From positions 73,628 to 137,627 of the forward strand of contig NZ_JBLKNX010000018.1 of NCBI RefSeq assembly GCF_051414055.1: a stretch of DNA of 64,000 nucleotides. The letters run 5' to 3'. Position numbers and translations under genes: made by a program. Of this stretch, positions 35,038 through 41,780 are shown piece after piece. Source of the DNA: Halosimplex halobium. Its GTDB lineage: Archaea > Halobacteriota > Halobacteria > Halobacteriales > Haloarculaceae. The notes below the pieces were generated by a model, which did no database searches, was not told the origin of the DNA, and saw only the letters and a list, made by a program, of their open reading frames with translations. Position 1 is the stretch's first letter. Every line of letters begins with the position of its first letter.

Positions 35038-36294
35038 ATGCTGGAGACGACCCGCACCTACGTCGCACGCATCACGAACCACAGTCAGGTTCGTGACGAC
35101 CTCGATCAGTGCGGGTTCTCCGCATCCAAACTGTGGAACGTCGGACGCTACTACATCCAAGGACGGTGGGACGAAGACGGTGAGATCCCCGACGAAGCCG
35201 AGTTGAAATCGGAGTTGAAAGACCACGAACGCTATAGTGACCTGCATTCTCAGTCAAGTCAGCGAGTTCTCGAAGAACTTGCTGAGGCGTTCAACGGTTG
35301 GTACAACTCCGACGACGGCAACAACCCACCCGGCTATCGGAAACGTGGCGACCGACACCCCCGCTCCACCGTCACGTGGAAGAAACGGGCTATCAAGCAC
35401 GACGAGAAGCACGGCCAACTCCGGCTCTCGAAAGGGTTTAACCTGAAAGATAGCCGGTCGGACTTCATCCTCGCCGAGTACGAAACCCGTCCCGATGTAG
35501 AAGTCGAGAACATCCAGCAGGTGCGTGCCGTCTGGAACGGGGACAAGTGGGAACTCCACCTCGTCTGCAAGAAAGAGATTCCAGTCGAAAACGCGCCGGG
35601 GGACAACACGGCGGGTATTGACCTCGGTATCAGCAACTACCTCGCCATCGACTACGAAGACGGGGCGAGCGAGCTGTATCCGGGGAACGTGCTGAAAGAG
35701 GACAAGCACTACTTCACCCGCGAGGAGTACCAGACCGAAGGCGAGAACGGCCCGTCGAAGCGAGCGCGGAAGGCTCGCCGGAAACTCTCCCGACGCAAAG
35801 ACCACTTCCTCCACACACTCTCGAAGCACATCGTTGAGCGGTGTGTCGAAGAGGGCGTGGAGAAGATAGCGGTTGGCGACCTCAGTGACATCCGCGAAGA
35901 CGAGAACGGCGACTCGCGGAACTGGGGTCGATCGGGGAACAAGAAACTCCACGGCTGGGAGTTCGACCGCTTCGTCCGTCTGCTCGAATACAAGGCCGAG
36001 GAACACGGCATCCTCGTTGACCGCGTGGACGAGGAGAACACGTCGAAGACGTGTTCGTGTTGCGGGCAGATCCGGGACAGTAACCGCGTAGAGCGCGGGT
36101 TGTATATCTGCTCGTCGTGCGAAACGACGATGAACGCGGACGTAAACGGTGCGGTGAATATCCGACGAAAGATAACTCAGAGTCCCCCGACGGGGGATAT
36201 GAGTAACGGCTGGTTGGCACAGCCCGGAGTCTTCCTGTTCGACCGCGAGAGCGGACGGTTCACACCGAGAGAACAGGGAGACTGCAAACCCTAA
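35038..36294 (+). CDS. tnpB: TnpB RNA-guided nuclease homologue (copy 1)
   Basis: A 418-aa TnpB. RuvC-I Asp is in NTAGIDLGISNYLAID (about residue 194); the zinc ribbon is CSCCGQ...CSSC; RuvC-III Asp is in NADVNGAVNIRRK (about 368). At RuvC-II, where TnpB usually has Glu-Asp-Leu, this protein has AVGDLSDIRED: the catalytic Glu is Gly. The second TnpB in this window has FEDL. So activity may be altered, or a neighbouring acid may serve. The C-terminus GWLAQPGVFLFDRESGRFTP is typical of haloarchaeal IS1341 proteins. The ATG at 35038 begins MLETTRTYVARI. Confidence 0.92.
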   Translation: MLETTRTYVARITNHSQVRDDLDQCGFSASKLWNVGRYYIQGRWDEDGEIPDEAELKSELKDHERYSDLHSQSSQRVLEELAEAFNGWYNSDDGNNPPGYRKRGDRHPRSTVTWKKRAIKHDEKHGQLRLSKGFNLKDSRSDFILAEYETRPDVEVENIQQVRAVWNGDKWELHLVCKKEIPVENAPGDNTAGIDLGISNYLAIDYEDGASELYPGNVLKEDKHYFTREEYQTEGENGPSKRARKARRKLSRRKDHFLHTLSKHIVERCVEEGVEKIAVGDLSDIREDENGDSRNWGRSGNKKLHGWEFDRFVRLLEYKAEEHGILVDRVDEENTSKTCSCCGQIRDSNRVERGLYICSSCETTMNADVNGAVNIRRKITQSPPTGDMSNGWLAQPGVFLFDRESGRFTPREQGDCKP

Positions 36295-36344
36295 TATCCC
36301 AACGCTCGGGATTCCTCCGCCTTCAGGCGGAGGAGGATGTCAAC
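36200..36344 (+). ncRNA. Predicted omega-RNA / sense-overlapping transcript of tnpB copy 1
   Basis: In characterised TnpB systems the guide RNA scaffold covers the 3' end of tnpB and the right end of the transposon, and sense-overlapping transcripts of IS1341 tnpB genes are known in Halobacterium. Here the equivalent interval ends with a stable stem at 36314-36333 and gtcaac at 36344; bases just beyond would form the guide. The start of the RNA is a guess; no promoter is assigned. Confidence 0.45.
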
Positions 36345-36409
36345 TCTGGCGGGGCGAGCTTGTTGCCCTGAAATGAAAGGAATATAGGCGTACAATCCAT
36401 ATTTCTGCC

Positions 36410-36616
36410 ATGACGATCGAAGTCAAGGGGTACGAAGTACTCCTTCTCTACTATTTATTGATAAGTGCTCTCATTGCTTGGTATACGAGAGACTACCATT
36501 CCAACGGGACGCTCATTTACATTCTATTAACCATCGGGGCGCTTTCGCTTGTCTATCTCAGACAGAAGGGTCCAAAGTCGGTGCAACGGTTGCTCAGTCT
36601 CTCGGACGACCAGTGA
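36410..36616 (+). CDS. Small AT-rich two-helix membrane protein
   Basis: A 68-aa protein: MTIEVKGYEVLLLYYLLISA, a second helix TLIYILLTIGALSLVYL, and a basic tail. Base composition is clearly more AT-rich than neighbouring chromosomal genes, which suggests it came with the island between the two helicase tails. No family recognised. An ATG at 36410 follows an AT-rich leader. Confidence 0.6.
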   Translation: MTIEVKGYEVLLLYYLLISALIAWYTRDYHSNGTLIYILLTIGALSLVYLRQKGPKSVQRLLSLSDDQ

Positions 36617-36733
36617 GGCTTCACCCGCTTTTCCCATTTGCCGGAGAGACGTGAGACATTCGAGACACTCCTCGACGAACTCCGCCTTCTCGACCATCGC
36701 CTCGACGCGCTCGGGGCCGTGCGGGTCCGACAT
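36600..36733 (-). pseudogene. HepT-like (HEPN) toxin fragment
   Basis: From the ATG at 36733 the minus strand reads MSDPHGPERVEAMVEKAEFV then EECLECLTSLRQM, the usual start of haloarchaeal HepT toxins, in which this region precedes the HEPN RNase motif. The frame then ends in sequence belonging to the small membrane gene, so the catalytic part is lost. It directly follows the ruined mntA, the normal order for a MntA-HepT pair. Confidence 0.6.
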
Positions 36734-36739
36734 CGGTCA

Positions 36740-37043
36740 CGTCCCGCGCTCGACCGACCCGCGGGTCGGGGTCGTCCACGAGCGAGAGGTCGACGTCGTT
36801 GCGGTCGAGCGCCACGGAGAGCTCGGCCAGCAGCGAGGAGCGTCTCGCCGGGGTCGTCGACGGACGCCTCGAACTCCACGGCGAGTCCACGTCGCTGCTG
36901 GCGTCCGCGACGCCGGTGACCTGCGAGCCGAACAAAACCGCCAGACGGACGGGATATCGATCGATAACCGTCCGGATCCGGTCGATGTCGACCCCTCGCT
37001 TCGACCGCTCCGACAGATCGGTGGGCGACTCCCGCTCGCTCAT
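36740..37043 (-). pseudogene. MntA-like nucleotidyltransferase antitoxin, frameshifted
   Basis: The ATG at 37043 gives MSERESPTDLSERSKRGVDI, then RIRTVIDRYPVRLAVLFGSQ and ASSDVD: the nucleotidyltransferase signature GSQ...SDVD. After SDVD the correct continuation (LAVEFEASVDDPGET) is in another frame, and ALDRNDVDLSLVDDPDPRVG returns in a third. At least two frameshifts therefore destroy the gene. In intact pairs MntA AMPylates and neutralises HepT. Confidence 0.7.
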
Positions 37044-37110
37044 CGCACCCTCGTGTTGGCCGACGACCGACAAACGTGTTGTGGCGGGCGCGACCGGAGG
37101 CGTCGCCCGG

Positions 37111-37208
37111 CCGACGACGCGTTCCTGCTGCTCGGCGGCATCCGGAGGGGCGAGGATCCGTACGACATCGTCGGGACGATGGAACTGCGCGACGACGAGC
37201 GGTGACCG
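37111..37208 (+). repeat. Second copy of the helicase gene tail
   Basis: These bases match 34650-34747, the end of the DUF5814 helicase gene, with seven differences in 99 positions. The old reading frame is still visible (DDAFLLLGGIRRGEDPYD then IVGTMELRDDER and stop). The two copies bracket the TnpB element, the small membrane gene and the hepT/mntA remnants, so they look like the two borders of an inserted segment. Confidence 0.85.
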
Positions 37209-37314
37209 GTGCGAACGAGACGGCGATCGATCGCGGTAAGGCGACGGTACTCCGTGGTAGCCCGGCGCGCGCGAGCGCCCAAGACTTATGCCGGTCGGTA
37301 GCCTGAAGTAGGCA

Positions 37315-38184
37315 ATGACTGCCGGAACCGGGCCGGACTCGGCCCGAACTATCACCCTGGACGCCCACGTCCACACCGACGCCTCCTACGACTGCTCGAC
37401 GACGCCCGAGCGCGTCGTCGACGCGGCGCTGGCCGCCGGCCTCGACGCGGTCGCGATCACCGACCACGACGCCGTCGGCGGCGCCCGGCGCGCGGTCGCC
37501 GCCGCCGCGGGGACCGACCTGCTCGTCGTGCCGGGCGTCGAGGTCTCAACGGCCGAGGGCCACCTCCTCGCGCTCGGCGTCGACCGGGCGCCCGCGCCCG
37601 ACCGGCCGTTCGCCGAGACGGCGACCGCGGTCCGCGAAGCCGGCGGCGTCGCGGTCGTTCCCCATCCGTTCCAGGTCAGCCGCCACGGCGTCCGCCGGTC
37701 CGTCCTCGCCGACTGCGAGGTCGACGGGGTGGAGACGCGCAACGCCGTCGCGGTCACCGGGTACGGGAATCGCCGCGCCCGACAGTTCGCGGCCGCGGAA
37801 GGGTACCCCACGGTGGGCGGCAGCGACGCCCACCGACCTGGCCTGGTCGGCCGGGCGTTCACCAGCGTCACGCTCCCCGCGGGCGTCGACTGGGCGACGA
37901 TGACCGTCGCGGACGTGCTGGCGGGGATCCGCGCGGGCACCGCGACCGCGCAGGGGACCGTCACGACGCCCGTCGAGTTCGCGGCGACCTACGCCTGGCA
38001 CGCCCGCGACACCGCCGCGACGGCGCTCGACTCCGCCCGGTCCGCCGCGGGGACCGGGCGGTCGGCCGCCGGCTCCCACCCCGCCGTCGGCGCCGGCGCG
38101 GTGCTCGGTTCGGCCCTGCTCGTGGGGTCGCGCGCCGGGCGCGCCGGCCGTCTCCCCCGGCGGATCGCCGGCCGAGTGCGGTAA
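37315..38184 (+). CDS. PHP-domain phosphoesterase
   Basis: A 289-aa protein with the PHP metal-binding pattern: LDAHVHTDASYDC (HxH), AITDHDAVGG, VPGVEVSTAEGHLLALG (E and H), VPHPFQVSRHG, and GGSDAHRPGLVG. PHP enzymes hydrolyse phosphate esters, for example histidinol phosphate or nucleotide derivatives; the target here is unknown. The C-terminal 60 residues end in a hydrophobic, glycine-rich tail that may touch the membrane. The ATG at 37315 lies after a short AT-poor leader. Confidence 0.88.
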   Translation: MTAGTGPDSARTITLDAHVHTDASYDCSTTPERVVDAALAAGLDAVAITDHDAVGGARRAVAAAAGTDLLVVPGVEVSTAEGHLLALGVDRAPAPDRPFAETATAVREAGGVAVVPHPFQVSRHGVRRSVLADCEVDGVETRNAVAVTGYGNRRARQFAAAEGYPTVGGSDAHRPGLVGRAFTSVTLPAGVDWATMTVADVLAGIRAGTATAQGTVTTPVEFAATYAWHARDTAATALDSARSAAGTGRSAAGSHPAVGAGAVLGSALLVGSRAGRAGRLPRRIAGRVR

Positions 38185-38325
38185 CGCGGCCAACCGCCGG
38201 TCGACCTCCCCATCGAGTCCGGCACGCCGAAGCTCCCCGAGTCCGGCACGCCGACCGCCTCCCGCCGCTCGCGCCCCCACGGGCGATGAGTGGTCTTTTT
38301 CCGGCGTCCGCGCGACTGTGCGGAC

Positions 38326-40200
38326 GTGCCATTCGGGATCTCCGCGGGCGCGGTCTTCGTCTTCCTCGTCATCCTCGCCGCGCTGGTCCTGTTCGCCACC
38401 GAGCCCGTCCCCGTCGACATCACGGCCATCGGCGTGCTCGTCGCCCTGCTGCTCGTCGAGCCGCTGTCGGCGACCGCCGCCGACCTGGGCCTGCTCGCCG
38501 ACCCGCTGGTCGTCCTGAGCGACCCCGCCGACGGCCTCTCGGCCACCGAGAACGGCCTCTCCGGGTTCGCCAGCTCGGCGACGCTCACTGTCCTCGCCAT
38601 GTTCGTCCTCTCGGAGGGCGTCCAGCGCACGGGCGTCGTCCAGATCCTCGGGTCGAAGATCGCCGAGTTCACACGCGACAGCGAGTCCCGGCAGCTGGGC
38701 GCCATCATCGGCGTCGTCTCCCCCATCTCCGGGTTCATCAACAACACCGCCGCCGTCGCCATCCTCCTGCCGATGGTCACCGACCTCGCCCACGAGGGCA
38801 AGACCTCCCCCTCGAAGCTGCTCATTCCCCTCTCCTACGCCTCGATGTTCGGCGGGATGCTCACGCTGATCGGCACCTCGACGAACATCCTCGCCTCCGA
38901 GCTGTCCGGGCGGCTCATCGGCCGCACGTTCACGATGTTCGAGTTCACGCAGCTCGGCGTCGTCCTCTCGGTCGTCGGCGCGGCGTACCTGCTGACGGTC
39001 GGCCGCTGGCTGACCCCCGAGCGGATCCCCGTCGCCGAGGACCTCACCGAGGAGTTCGAGATGGGCGAGTACCTCACCGAGGTCGTCGTCCGCGAGGACT
39101 CGCCGATGGTCGGCGAGACCGTCCGCGAGGCGCTACGGGACACCGAGTTCGACGTGGACCTGGTCCAGCTGATCCGCGGCGACCGGGCGTTCACCGAACC
39201 GCTGAACCCCAAGACGATCCGGGCCGGCGACGTCTTCGCCGTGCGGACCGACCGCGACACGCTCGTCGCCCTCTCGGACGCCGAGGGGCTGGACCTGCTC
39301 CCCGAGGTCGACGTGGACGAGGCGGAGCTCGAACAGGCCAACGAGCGGGAGAACCTCGTCGAGGTCGTGGTCGCGCCCGGGTCGAGCCTCGTCGGCGAGT
39401 CGCTCGCCTCGGCGAACTTCCGCCAGCGCTACGACGCGACCGTCCTCGCCCTGCGGCGCGGGCCGGAGCTGTTCCGCCAGCGGATGGACCACGTCCGCCT
39501 GCGCGTCGGCGACACCCTGCTGATCCAGGGCACCCCCGACAGCGTCGAGCGGCTCAACGCCAACCGCGACTTCATCGTCGCGGGGATGATCGAGCGCCCC
39601 GACTACCGCCGCTCGAAGATCCCGGTCGCCATCGGCATCGTCGCCGCCGTCGTCGGCGCCGCCGCGGTCGGCCTCCTCCCCATCGTCGTCGCCGCGCTGA
39701 CCGGCGCGCTGGCGATGGTGCTCACCGGCTGTCTCAAACCCACCGAGATCTACGACGCCGTCCAGTGGGACGTGATCTTCCTGCTCGCCGGCGTCATCCC
39801 GCTGGGCATCGCCCTGGAGAACACCGGCGGCGCCGACCTCATCGCCGACCTGGTCGTCCAGTCGGCGACGATGCTCCCGCCGCTGGGCGTACTTGCCCTG
39901 ATGTACCTCGTCACCGCGCTGCTCACGAACGTCATCAGCAACAACGCCAGCGTCGTCCTCATGATCCCCGTCGCCGTCGAGGCCGCCCGCCAGCTGGGCG
40001 TGAACACCTTCTCCTTTATTCTCGCCGTCACCTTCGCCGCCTCGACGGCCTTCATGACCCCCGTCGGCTACCAGACCAACCTCTTCGTCTACGGCCCCGG
40101 CGGCTACCGCTTCTCCGACTACCTCAAGGTTGGGACGCCCCTGCAACTGATCTTCGCCGCCGCCACGACTCTCGGGATCTACGCGTTCTGGGGGCTGTGA
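38326..40200 (+). CDS. SLC13-type permease with two TrkA-C (RCK-C) domains
   Basis: A 624-aa transporter: an N-terminal set of membrane helices with ISGFINNTAAVAILLPMV and a SYASMFGGMLTLIGTSTNI motif (the sodium/dicarboxylate family SNT signature), two cytoplasmic RCK-C domains (around residues 240-330 and 335-420), then a second helix set repeating NNASVVLM and STAFMTPVGYQTN. The family moves divalent anions (sulfate, dicarboxylates) with sodium. No ATG fits; GTG at 38326 places VPFGISAGAVFVFLV at the first helix, while GTG 38290 would add twelve residues. Confidence 0.9.
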   Translation: MPFGISAGAVFVFLVILAALVLFATEPVPVDITAIGVLVALLLVEPLSATAADLGLLADPLVVLSDPADGLSATENGLSGFASSATLTVLAMFVLSEGVQRTGVVQILGSKIAEFTRDSESRQLGAIIGVVSPISGFINNTAAVAILLPMVTDLAHEGKTSPSKLLIPLSYASMFGGMLTLIGTSTNILASELSGRLIGRTFTMFEFTQLGVVLSVVGAAYLLTVGRWLTPERIPVAEDLTEEFEMGEYLTEVVVREDSPMVGETVREALRDTEFDVDLVQLIRGDRAFTEPLNPKTIRAGDVFAVRTDRDTLVALSDAEGLDLLPEVDVDEAELEQANERENLVEVVVAPGSSLVGESLASANFRQRYDATVLALRRGPELFRQRMDHVRLRVGDTLLIQGTPDSVERLNANRDFIVAGMIERPDYRRSKIPVAIGIVAAVVGAAAVGLLPIVVAALTGALAMVLTGCLKPTEIYDAVQWDVIFLLAGVIPLGIALENTGGADLIADLVVQSATMLPPLGVLALMYLVTALLTNVISNNASVVLMIPVAVEAARQLGVNTFSFILAVTFAASTAFMTPVGYQTNLFVYGPGGYRFSDYLKVGTPLQLIFAAATTLGIYAFWGL

Positions 40201-40290
40201 GGGTGTTTTCGGAGGAACCGGCGAGGATTCGGAGTCCGAACGGGTGCGCAGCGAAACGCTTTACCCTGCGTCCCACCGAGTAGACGACGC

Positions 40291-40363
40291 GGGATCGTGG
40301 GGTAGCTTGGTAACCTTCAGCGTTTGGGACGCTGTACCCCCAGTTCAAATCTGGGCGATCCCA
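40291..40363 (+). tRNA. tRNA-Pro (anticodon TGG)
   Basis: The 73-base sequence folds as a tRNA: acceptor arms GGGATCG/CGATCCC, a D arm with agcttggta, anticodon stem CAGCG/CGCTG around loop tttggga (anticodon TGG), and T stem CCCAG/CTGGG around ttcaaat. The discriminator base is A; CCA is not encoded. No intron. Its last 13 bases plus two more form the left attachment site of the element that follows; the tRNA remains intact because the core is identical on both sides. Confidence 0.95.
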
Positions 40364-40365
40364 CT
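40351..40365 (+). other. attL core (tRNA-Pro 3' end)
   Basis: The 15 bases ctgggcgatcccact cover the T-stem end and 3' acceptor strand of tRNA-Pro. The same 15 bases occur at 48408. Flanking bases differ on both sides (aaat before and acac after here; taca before and tctt after at the right end), which defines the core length. Confidence 0.88.
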
Positions 40366-40584
40366 ACACCCATATACCTTTTCCCGGGTGCTCTGATAGG
40401 TAGCGGCCGCTCTCGTCGGGCCGCTGACCGCGGCGATTCAGTCACCCGGTCGCGGTCGCATCCGGAGCTGATCGCGTCGAGGAACTCCATCGAGTTCGTC
40501 CCGGCCAGCCAGTTGCGAGCCGCGACGGACGAAGAGGTCCGCGAGGCCGTCCGCGCCGTCGAGCGAGGTGATCGGCGTGTCTGA
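40366..40584 (+). pseudogene. 3' part of the ORF split by integration (72 codons)
   Basis: In the integrated state this frame has no proper start except inside the tRNA. Joined across the attachment core to 48336-48422 it forms one uninterrupted 101-aa ORF. The part encoded here starts TPIYLFPGALIGSG and ends RAATDEEVREAVRAVERGD RRV, a charged helical C-terminus. Its end overlaps the next gene's GTG at 40577, continuing the chain of overlapping genes after the integrase. Confidence 0.75.
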
Positions 40585-40870
40585 AACCGAGTACGGCACG
40601 CCGTGGCCGCCCGCGAGTTCGGACGAGTCCGATACCGACGACGAACCGACAGTCGACTCCGAACCGGACGAGACGCCGGACCGGTACACTCCGGACTACC
40701 TCGCGGAGTACACCGTCTCAATGACTCCTCGCGGTGACCTCTCGCTGCACCTCTTCAACCCGGCTCTGGCTCCGCTGTACGCTGTCCCGGGAGACACCAT
40801 CCGCGTCCATGACCACCCGGATGGCATACTCCTGACGCACGCCGACCACGAGCGAGGTGGTCAGTCGTGA
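40577..40870 (+). CDS. Small element gene, unknown function (97 aa)
   Basis: From the GTG at 40577 the protein begins MSETEYGTPWPPASS, has a disordered acidic middle and a compact C-terminal half (MTPRGDLSLHLFNPALAPLY, VPGDTIRVHDHPDGILLTH). The latter looks like a small beta-barrel. It overlaps the previous ORF by eight bases and the next gene by four. An earlier in-frame GTG at 40568 is possible. Similar small acidic proteins occur near Rep genes of haloarchaeal elements. Confidence 0.65.
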   Translation: MSETEYGTPWPPASSDESDTDDEPTVDSEPDETPDRYTPDYLAEYTVSMTPRGDLSLHLFNPALAPLYAVPGDTIRVHDHPDGILLTHADHERGGQS

Positions 40871-41037
40871 CTGCCTCCTTCCTCCGCCGACTCGGATTCA
40901 CCCTGGCGTGCTACTTCCTGGTCGGCTGTCTGGTCGTTGTTCTATTCCCCTGCATCTGGCTCAGCCGAGCAGCCCGTACTGTTAGCACCGGCTTTCAGCG
41001 GAAAATCGGTCAGGTTCAGAGCGGTGATCCCCGATGA
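40867..41037 (+). CDS. Single-helix membrane peptide (56 aa)
   Basis: A GTG start at 40867 overlaps the upstream stop (GTGA) and the stop overlaps the next ATG (ATGA). The peptide has one strong membrane helix (FTLACYFLVGCLVVVLFPCI) followed by a basic tail (RAARTVSTGFQRKIG). Overlaps on both sides and a hydrophobic core make this a likely real gene despite its size. Function unknown. Confidence 0.65.
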   Translation: MTASFLRRLGFTLACYFLVGCLVVVLFPCIWLSRAARTVSTGFQRKIGQVQSGDPR

Positions 41038-41387
41038 GTGAGAGCGACGACCTCGATCCCGTCGCTCGCTCCCGTCGGGAACGGCGACGCGAGTGGTTAG
41101 AGCGCCAGAAGCCGACCGTCGAGGAGCTGAAACACTCGTCTCGTCGCCACTACTGGAAGCACGCGGACATCGACCCGCCGGACTGGTGGTTCGAGCGACA
41201 GCCGAACTACCCGGAGATCACCGGGCCGACCCGAAACCGCGAGTCCGGGCCAATCCCGCCGGAAATCGACTGGTCGGACCTCAAAGCCTACCGGTGTCGA
41301 CACTGCCGGCAGGGCTGTATCAACCCGCTCGACTCCGGACCCGCTGAAGAGGGCGAGTGCCGCGCCTGCCACCGGATAGCGGACTGA
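41034..41387 (+). CDS. Zinc-ribbon protein of the element (117 aa)
   Basis: An Arg/Glu-rich protein (SRRERRREWLERQKPT at the start, two WW-type aromatic patches) ending in a zinc site: CRHCRQGCINP...GECRACH. The four to five cysteines at the C-terminus suggest DNA or protein binding. It is the last of a run of overlapping genes after the split ORF and precedes the origin-like region. No family recognised. Confidence 0.7.
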   Translation: MSESDDLDPVARSRRERRREWLERQKPTVEELKHSSRRHYWKHADIDPPDWWFERQPNYPEITGPTRNRESGPIPPEIDWSDLKAYRCRHCRQGCINPLDSGPAEEGECRACHRIAD

Positions 41388-41780
41388 GATGGGTCCGGTC
41401 GTCCGGCGTCTGCCGTCCGCGCAGTCGCACGCTCCCGACGGTCTCCCCTCGCTCGCCCAGCTGCACATACCCGCGAGCGAATGCGCGCGCCGATTCCCCC
41501 TCAATGGGGGTGAGGCGCGCGCTCCGAACTCACTCGCATCACACCAGATTAGCGGCAAGTATCTCCCCCACCGCGGCGACGCACCCAGCGGAAGCGCAGC
41601 GCGAGCACCGCGAGCGCGAGAACCGGGTACGGGCGGAAGCGGCCCCCCTCCCATGGGGGGTCGACCCGACCCGGCCCGCAGCGAGCGAAGCGAGCGAGGA
41701 CCGGAACCGGCCGGCACGGCCTGCCGGCCGGCCGACCGCTCGTGTTCTCTCGACACACCAGTCTTCCGAGGTGTTTCGGC
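41388..41780. other. Hairpin-rich non-coding region before rep, candidate origin
   Basis: No credible gene in 393 bases. Three strong inverted repeats stand out: 41483-41522 (nine-base arms GCGCGCGCC/GGCGCGCGC with an inner CCCCC/GGGGG stem), 41643-41660 (CCCCCC/GGGGGG), and 41707-41731 (ten-base arms CCGGCCGGCA/TGCCGGCCGG). Position directly ahead of an HUH Rep is where rolling-circle origins usually lie; the nick site cannot be named. Confidence 0.55.

Larger units (their letters stand above)
34882..36344 (+). mobile_element. IS200/IS605-type (IS1341-like) element carrying only tnpB
   Basis: Left end: tttata at 34883, then a 20-base hairpin at 34905-34924 (arms CCCGCGCC/GGCGCGGG) ending in atgaatccaac. 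Right end: ctcgggattcctcc with a hairpin at 36314-36333 (arms CCTCCGCC/GGCGGAGG), ending gtcaac near 36344. Both ends have close matches in the non-autonomous copy at 60293-60796. No tnpA is present, so movement would need a transposase in trans. Exact cut sites are estimates. Confidence 0.75.

Noticed and set aside
36549..37205. A 218-codon plus-strand frame ending in the helicase tail
   Set aside because: Only the final ~31 codons are real helicase sequence; the rest is the opposite strand of the mntA/hepT remnants.
40324..40584. Gene starting inside tRNA-Pro
   Set aside because: A start inside a tRNA is implausible; the frame is explained as the 3' part of the ORF split by integration.
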